From assembly GCA_011503125.2 (NCBI GenBank), contig WWBZ02000040.1:3844001-3908000 (forward strand): a stretch of DNA of 64,000 nt. The letters are read 5' to 3'. The notes under the pieces were generated by a model. That model was not told the DNA's origin. It ran no database searches and saw nothing but the letters and a program-made list of their open reading frames with translations. The DNA comes from Botryosphaeria dothidea (lineage: Eukaryota > Ascomycota > Dothideomycetes > Botryosphaeriales > Botryosphaeriaceae). This document shows, in pieces, positions 57,660 through 64,000 of this stretch; position 1 is the first letter of the stretch, and each line of letters opens with the position of its first letter. A program made the position numbers and the translations under genes.

Positions 57660-60600
57660 TCACCTGTGTGAGTCGTTCAGATTCATATGCATCAATGCCT
57701 CCTGAGGCCAATCCTCCTCGTCGACACTACTTCTATTCGCCACCCGCAACCCACCGCCAAAACCGCCCACATCTGGCCCAATGCTGTCCCTGTCCCCTGA
57801 GAGGTTCAGGAACGGCTTGCTCGCATAGCTCGGCTGAGGTGCCTCATTGCCGTCCTCGCTCTGGCGGCCGTACCTCTGCTGTCTCATCTGCTCCTCGTGC
57901 AGAGCTGGGTTGTACGCCTGGCCCTGCCATTGCTGTTGCCCCTGCTGCTGCTGGTTCCCGTTGTCGATCAGGCTCTGCCGCCTGCTTTGCTGGATCGAGT
58001 TCTGGCCGGAATTGTTGTAGCTGCCGTTGTCGAAAACGCCAGCCATGTCGACGGGCGAGTAGTCCATTATGCCCGAACCGGGACCAGTGCCGCCTTGCGG
58101 TGGTTGGAGGTGCGGGTACGCCTGGCGGTGATGCTCCATAGTCGGGGTGAGTGCCTCGTCGCCTTCTCCGGGAGTAGGAATTTCTTGAATTCCTGGCTGA
58201 AGGCCAAACCCTCCCAGGCCCTGTTGATTCTGGATTTGTAGTGGGGTGGGCATGTTCGGGTCGGGCAGTGCTGACGCGGATGTGACCTTGCGCAGGCTGC
58301 TCGGCCGCTTGATGCTGCTGCCATTGCTGGGCTGCTGCAACATGCTCATGTTGCGACCACCACCAGCATGCTCCTCGGCGACTTCGGTGAGTTGGCTGTC
58401 AGCACCATCTGGGTCACGGATGCTGAACTGCGCGATGGTGCGCATCTTGCGTGTCACCCACGTCGCCAGAATCTTGCCGCGCTGCTTCTCACCCAATCTC
58501 GAGCGTGGGAAGTCACCCTTGGAAACGAACGCAACAATGTCTGTTACTACGTGATGCTCGTTGAGCACCGCGTTGACGATGACGGGGACCATTGAGGCCA
58601 AGAAGTTCTTGCGGAAGATCTCGACCAGGATGACAATCATTCCACCCGCTTGGAAGACCGCGCTATTGGCCGGTTAGCATAGAGAGTTCTCTCGAAAAAA
58701 ATCAAACATAAAGTGTCACTCACCAGCCTCCAGGAACGATATTGCGGTGACAGCGCTCCACGGAGTATTCGATGTCCATGGGGAAATGGCTCAATCCGTT
58801 GACCTCGAAGGTCTCGCCAATGCTCCCCAAGACAAACAGACATTGCATGTCTACCATTGTGCCTCCTGGGCCAATGGGTCGAGCAACGTTGTGCAAGAAG
58901 CCCAAGTCACCGGTGCGCATGTATCGGACGTTCGAGTCGCCATCAACGGTTCGACCGTTGAACCTCTCGGCATCGAAAACATCTTTAGAGCCGTAGAAGC
59001 AGTGAGCGTTCGCTTCTGACTGCACCCAAATCTCGCCGTATTCGCCATTCAAACATAGGCGGTTGGACTCGGGGTTGACAATGGAAATCTGTGTGCTGAC
59101 GGGCACCATGCCAGAGTCCTGCACGAGAAGGCTGAAGGGTTCGGTATCAGGATCAACCGGGACAACCAGTCCCCGACGGAGAGCGTTCATATCAAGCCAT
59201 AATTCGATAGGCTCAATGCACATGTACGACCGTGAGGCCACCATCGGGTTCAACACGTGCGAATAAATGGTGTTGATGGCCGTCCTCTCAAGGCCCGCTG
59301 CGGCGAAGTGCAACCGCACCTTCTGGTCTGCATGAGAGTCAGTAATTGAACGCAAGCTCTATCTTGGGGCGGCCGGTGAAACTTACAAACATCGACACGC
59401 GGCCTTCCATCTGTGGAGATCATTAGATTCTTCAATTCGTGCAGTGCAGTACTCTTGCCAGCCCCGTGGCCCATGGCAAAGTCCAACATCTGACTGGTTG
59501 CATATGTATCCTTGATCTTGTATCTTGACAGGGTCTGGAAGAGGATGTTGGGATTTTGCGCAAAGTCTACTGGTGAGACCAGATATGTCGGAGCCGCTGA
59601 AGATGGCGTTAGCATGCTGAATGGTGGAAATCAAGTGAACACTTACCCAAGAAAATACCCATAAGACAGGTATGGATGAATCCCAAACCAATTGTACTTC
59701 TCACACAACCAAGTACAGGACGGGTGCTGGTCATCTGGCAGGTCTCCTTCTGAACCTTGCAGAGTGCCATGAGAGTATCATGACCCAGTTGAATGGCCAC
59801 TCTTCTTTGATCAGGCGTCCAGTAAGTCCAGATGAGTACCGGGTAGCCATTCTGGACCCATGCAGGCCTGATTGTGAGGCCCAATTCGCGGCAGCCCTGC
59901 GACTGTTTCGACGGCTTCGAAGTGTTGTAGGTGTGCGGCATGTTGACCTTCAGCGCGCCAGCGGTCTGCTTGAGATGCTGAGACACAGGCTTCTGCTTCA
60001 GGACATGGTCGACCTCATTGTTTACAATGATGGCCCTGATTTTGTAATCCGCAACCATGTGTAGAAGGGCCGGTGCATCCTCTCCAAGACGATTTTGGTC
60101 CAAAATCGGCATCGGAATGGCAATCACGCCAAGAACGAAACAGGCGTGAATGGCGTAGACGAAATCCTCCGAATGCGTGTACATGAGCACAAGGTGGTCA
60201 CCTGGGATGACCTTTACCTTGTTCTTGAGGTAGATGGCGACTGCTGCAACCTTCAAATCGAACTTGCGCCAGTTGATGCCCTTGCCTTCCCTCCCTCTAC
60301 CATCTATTGTGCAGTAAGCCAACTCTTCTGCTTGCCTTGAGACGCGCCATTGCAGAAGGTCGTGGATGTTGCTGAATTGATTCAGAGGCGTCGATGTACG
60401 ATCGTCAATGACAACCTCGCGATAATCAACACCAGAGTACTGCTTGTCCTGCATCATGAGCATTTCAGAGCGTGCAGCGGTCGAAAGCGGAGACCAGATC
60501 CCGCCAGCGGGGTCGTCTCCTACAGGCAAGTTCTGAACTGCTCTTTCAACCCCAAACTTGACGTGAACGCACGGCAATTCTCCGCTGTCAAAGGCTTTAC

Positions 60601-63600
60601 GGCAGAGCATATTGCCAATTTCCCGCCGTCCATTCTTGACCACCCTGGGAAGGGTGTTCGGTGCCGTGGTCATGACACAGTAGACGCGGAGGTGATGTTC
60701 CTGATAGAGAACGTCCATGACACGTTCGGAGAGTGAATCCAGAAATGCGATATCCAATTGTCTCGGAGGACCGCCAGTCGTTGTGGGAGCCGTCGATGCA
60801 GACTGAGTTTCGATCAAAACAATAGGCAAATATTCGCTGTTGACATGGGAATCAAACGCCGAACTGCGCCTTGTCAGCATCCGTTTTTTCGAAGTCCATC
60901 GAATGCGACTTACCAATCATAGATCTTTGGAACTGTCTTCATAATGCTCACAACAAGATGCTGCACGAAGAAATAGCGATGCTCAGCCTCTGACACGCCA
61001 TGCTCAACCCATTCGACTCTTTGACGGATCCGGTCTTCATATAGACCCAGAACGTAGATCTTGCCTTCTATGATGCAACCCAACAACCCGGTGCGCAGGA
61101 ATTCAGGTTCGACGAGAACAGGCGTGGGATTCCCTTCCATGAATCGGTACGGACGGGCATGAAAAATGCTTTCCGTGTGCTTTGGCAGCGCCCAGAACCC
61201 GCCGGATAGAGAGGGTGAATCTACCCAGATTTCGCCGATCTGGTAGGGAGAGCACAAAAGATTTGTTTCGGGATCGACAAGGGAAAGTGTTGCGTCGGGA
61301 ATGGGATATCCGAATGCTCCAACTCTGACTGTACCTGGTTCATTCGCTCTCTTCTTTGCTTCCTCGCCCATCGCGAGCACAATAACCTCGTTGGTCTTCA
61401 AAGCTTCCTTGTCAAGGAGGACTTCGCTCAATTCAGTGCGCTTCTTTTGCTTGTTCGACTTCTTCGCTGTAGTCGCAGTACCGCCGATCAAGCTGCTATA
61501 GCCATTGGAAGTTGTTGCCTCCAACGTCTTGTCCTTCTCATCACCAGTGTCTTCCGAGTCAGGATCCATGCTCAAAGGACAACCCATTCTCTCTTCTCCA
61601 CCAAGCCAATCTCGGACGGAAATGATCATGCCTCCGTGTTCTGGTAAACAAAGCATAGGCGCAACCAACTCCCTCGCTCTCGGGTTGCGCATGGGACGCA
61701 ACCATCTGTCAGCTAGGACTTCATGGAATTCACAGTCAATTGTCAATGTGTCAATGAGACAGATCTTGACTGAAGCGAAATTGGGCTCCGTGTTCTTTTT
61801 GAAATTTCTCGTTGCCATGGGATCCTGCTGGTAGTTGTAGGCTGCTCGCTTGAGGCCGGGGTAATCGGCCACCATGACGGTTGTCCTGTACTTGGAGATA
61901 AGATGCGCGTAGAGACCAGGGGTTTCAACGGTCTTTGGCTCCATCCAAACAGTTGTGTGCCCTCCGTACACGGCGTGGAGGACACCCAAGATCATACCGG
62001 GACCAGAACGAGGATCGAGGTAGCTCAGAATGACTTCACCGCCTGTATTCCTGGGCTGCCGATCGGCAACAATGAAATTCCCATTTCTGTCCCTGAGATT
62101 TGGATTGAACGTATCGGCCTTGTCTTTCTGTTCGCTAGTATTGATTGAAGCAATGATGGCGCTGATGCAAGCCATTTGGTGCATGATGGTGCGATGACTC
62201 AACACGACACCTCGGAGGTCTCCTGTGGGGGCCCGGGAAAACTCAATGTACGCCAGATCCGGGACCTGCAGTGGAGGAACTTCATCCTTCTTCTTTGGGT
62301 GATAACTTCCAAACTCGTTCGTCTTCCACCACTCAACGCCAGTCGGCCACTTCTGGCGCGAGCTGCTGATATCCCTCTGGAAGGCCTTCAAGTTGTTATC
62401 CGTCGTCAGAGCCAAATGCGCCTGCGTGGTGGTAAGAAGTAGACTGAGCCTGTTGTAGTCATCCACGCTGTTCATTGGAACGGCCACAACACCGGCGATA
62501 AAACAGCCAAGGAGAGCAATTGCGAAATCAATGATCTCGCTATCCCTATAGACGAGAGCAACTCTGTCTCCCCGATAGAGGTTGCTCTTGTCGCGGATGA
62601 CCTGAGCGACTTTTTCAGCCTTGCTGCACAGCTTCTCCCAGGTGATGGATGCAGTTTCTTTGCCTTTGGAGTCTAGAACCCAAAACGCGGCCTGCCTAGC
62701 ATTTGTCCGACCACGATGGCGCAAAACAGCTCCAATGTTGTCGAATTTGGACATTGGCACGTTGCCGTTGTGGGGATCGTAGACAGCGAAGGGCACCTCG
62801 CGTGGTTCCAGTGGCAACTGGCATTCGACAACGCTCAATGGGGGCAGCTCATGCTGACCCAACATGGGCGGAGGAATAGCAGCGGTTGGAGAGAAAGCGT
62901 CTCCCGACGAATAGCGGTTTGGGCCTCCGTAGCTGTCCCGGGATGGGTCCTGCATCTGCGCTCCCGCAAAGTCCGAGAAATATCCTTGTTGCGAATCGAG
63001 CATGGTGCTCAGGCGGCTAGTGCCCCCAGGGGACTGTTCGTTGTAGGACTGCTGGGTAGCCGGATTGAATGCAAAATCGGAGTTCATGAGGGTGCTGGAC
63101 CTCGACGGGTTGCCGTACAGCTCGGGCGTCTGGGGGCGAGGAAGGAACGTCTCGCTGCCGTATGAGGACTGCCTTTGCATGGAATTACGCACGCCGAGCT
63201 CGCGTTCTTGGAACCTGCCAACAGGCGTAGGCGGGGGCATCTGGTCCCCACCCGCAGTGTAGCCGCCGTTGCTTGGGCTGAAGGGGGATTGGGTGCGAAT
63301 GGCGTCTTGCGACGGCGGTAGGCTGATGCTCGGAGGGTTGTAGGCGGCAAACGAGCTTGTGCGGCGGTCGCTCTGCATGGAAAAGGTGCGGCTCGGATCA
63401 AGGCTGACAGCGCCCGATTGTATCGAGAATGTGCGGGGGGCATTGCTATCGCCGGGACCCTGACCCAGGAAGTGGGAAAGCAAGATGGTGCGGCGCTTCT
63501 CATACCTTTGCGGGAGATCAGCAGGAGCGCTCTTGCAGGCGTGCGGACTATACATACCCCTTCTGAGTAATGTCTCCTTCCTGCTCGTCACGATGATGGC

Positions 63601-63711
63601 ACTACAGTCAGCCTTACGTCCCCAGGTGGCGTTAGCGGGGACGCGCACCTCTAATTCGCGATCAAGCTCCGCAAGCTGCACCTGCAGCTCTGGGTTTTGG
63701 TTCTCAGCCAT
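57660..63711 (-). CDS. cps1: CPS1/DIP2-family protein (DMAP1-binding domain plus two adenylate-forming domains)
   Basis: Fungal homologue of animal DIP2 and yeast Cmr2; CPS1 of Cochliobolus was reported as a virulence factor. Exons 63711-63649, 63580-63558, 63505-60914, 60863-59647, 59596-59387, 59327-58724 and 58662-57660 join in frame to 1,903 residues. The N-terminus LQVQLAELDRELEEGDITQK plus YEKRRTILLSHFLGQ is the DMAP1-binding domain. A Ser/Pro/Gln linker of about 230 residues follows. The first adenylate-forming domain spans about 330-880 (DRVALVYRDSEIIDFAIALL, GVVLSHRTIMHQMACISAII, QIGEIWVDSPSLSGGFW). The second spans about 980-1560 (GDHLVLMYTHSEDFVYAIHA, YGEIWVQSEANAHCFYG). Both have degenerate phosphate loops (SRAPTGDLRG; TYWTPDQRR), so ordinary acyl-CoA ligase activity is doubtful. 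The tail is Gln/Asn-rich. Exon 2 is only 23 nt. Confidence 0.95.
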
Positions 63712-64000
63712 GGTGGCATGCGTCGCGCAGGCGCCTGGGAGTGGGGAGTCGTGCGAGCGGAGGGCGCTCGTGTGCGCTCATCTACGGGCGGCGCAGGGAG
63801 AGGGGCGGGCGCGTCAATCCGATGGGGCGCTGGAGGTGGGCGGGTTCGGCGTCGCATTCACGAAACAAACGCCTTGGGGGGCGCCGGGGAGGCAGAGCGA
63901 GGGTGTGTTGGGAACGGAGGTGGGCGCAAGACCCTGAGAGCGGACGTAAATGACGTCCGCGTGCGCGTCGAAGGTTAGTGCGAAGTCTGAGCACCGGGCA
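63712..64000. promoter_or_regulatory. promoter side of cps1
   Basis: 289 bp upstream of the cps1 ATG to the window edge, GC-rich. No TATA box or named binding site is visible. Confidence 0.4.

Noticed and set aside
52347..63711. secondary metabolite cluster around the P450 and CPS1
   Set aside because: CPS1/DIP2 is not a biosynthetic core enzyme; there is no PKS, NRPS, terpene synthase, transporter or cluster regulator nearby.

Overview
The window is nuclear DNA of a filamentous ascomycete. Genes carry short GT-AG introns (about 35-75 nt in most, longer in rps25), and the products are eukaryotic (RPS25, poly(A) polymerase, Gtr2, an Arf-like GTPase). Fungal families such as a PTH11/SAT4-type rhodopsin-domain protein, a hybrid histidine kinase and the CPS1/DIP2 adenylate-forming protein point to Pezizomycotina, most likely Dothideomycetes; that class assignment is inference. 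No rRNA, tRNA, CRISPR or virus was seen.

Layout. 1-96: possible C-terminal tail of a gene to the left. 2.9-5.3 kb: disordered protein with a conserved C-terminus and a PP1-docking-like motif. 8.1-8.9 kb: rps25. 10.5-14.2 kb, minus: a membrane MAPR/cytochrome b5-like protein and the Rag GTPase gene gtr2. 16.5-19.6 kb: a multi-pass membrane protein gene diverging from an Arl3/ARFRP1-type GTPase. 20.7-29.5 kb: an unrecognised acidic protein, a rhodopsin-domain receptor-like protein, a small polyQ protein and a four-TM protein. 31.3-35.6 kb, minus: a GAF hybrid histidine kinase whose 3' half carries several one-base frame breaks. 38.3-47.3 kb: a CCHC zinc-knuckle protein, a flavin-reductase-domain protein diverging from a homoserine-acetyltransferase-like hydrolase, pap1 and an NTF2-like protein.

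47.9-54.4 kb is the accessory part. Two related genes share a C-terminal module and an intron position. They flank a decayed GH47 alpha-mannosidase and a single-pass membrane protein gene. The left copy is broken by a 392-bp hAT-type miniature element with perfect inverted ends and an 8-bp target duplication. 54.9-56.6 kb, minus, is a cytochrome P450. 57.7-63.7 kb, minus, is the 1,903-residue CPS1/DIP2 gene.

Genes do not form an obvious pathway; most are housekeeping or signalling genes in long GC-rich intergenic DNA. I rebuilt complete in-frame exon chains for rps25, the MAPR gene, gtr2, arl3, the rhodopsin gene, the four-TM gene, the flavin-reductase gene, the hydrolase, pap1, the NTF2-like gene, the P450 and cps1. 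Against that background the frame breaks in the kinase and the 16.5-18.5 kb membrane gene stand out. The sequence cannot decide between local assembly errors and gene decay.
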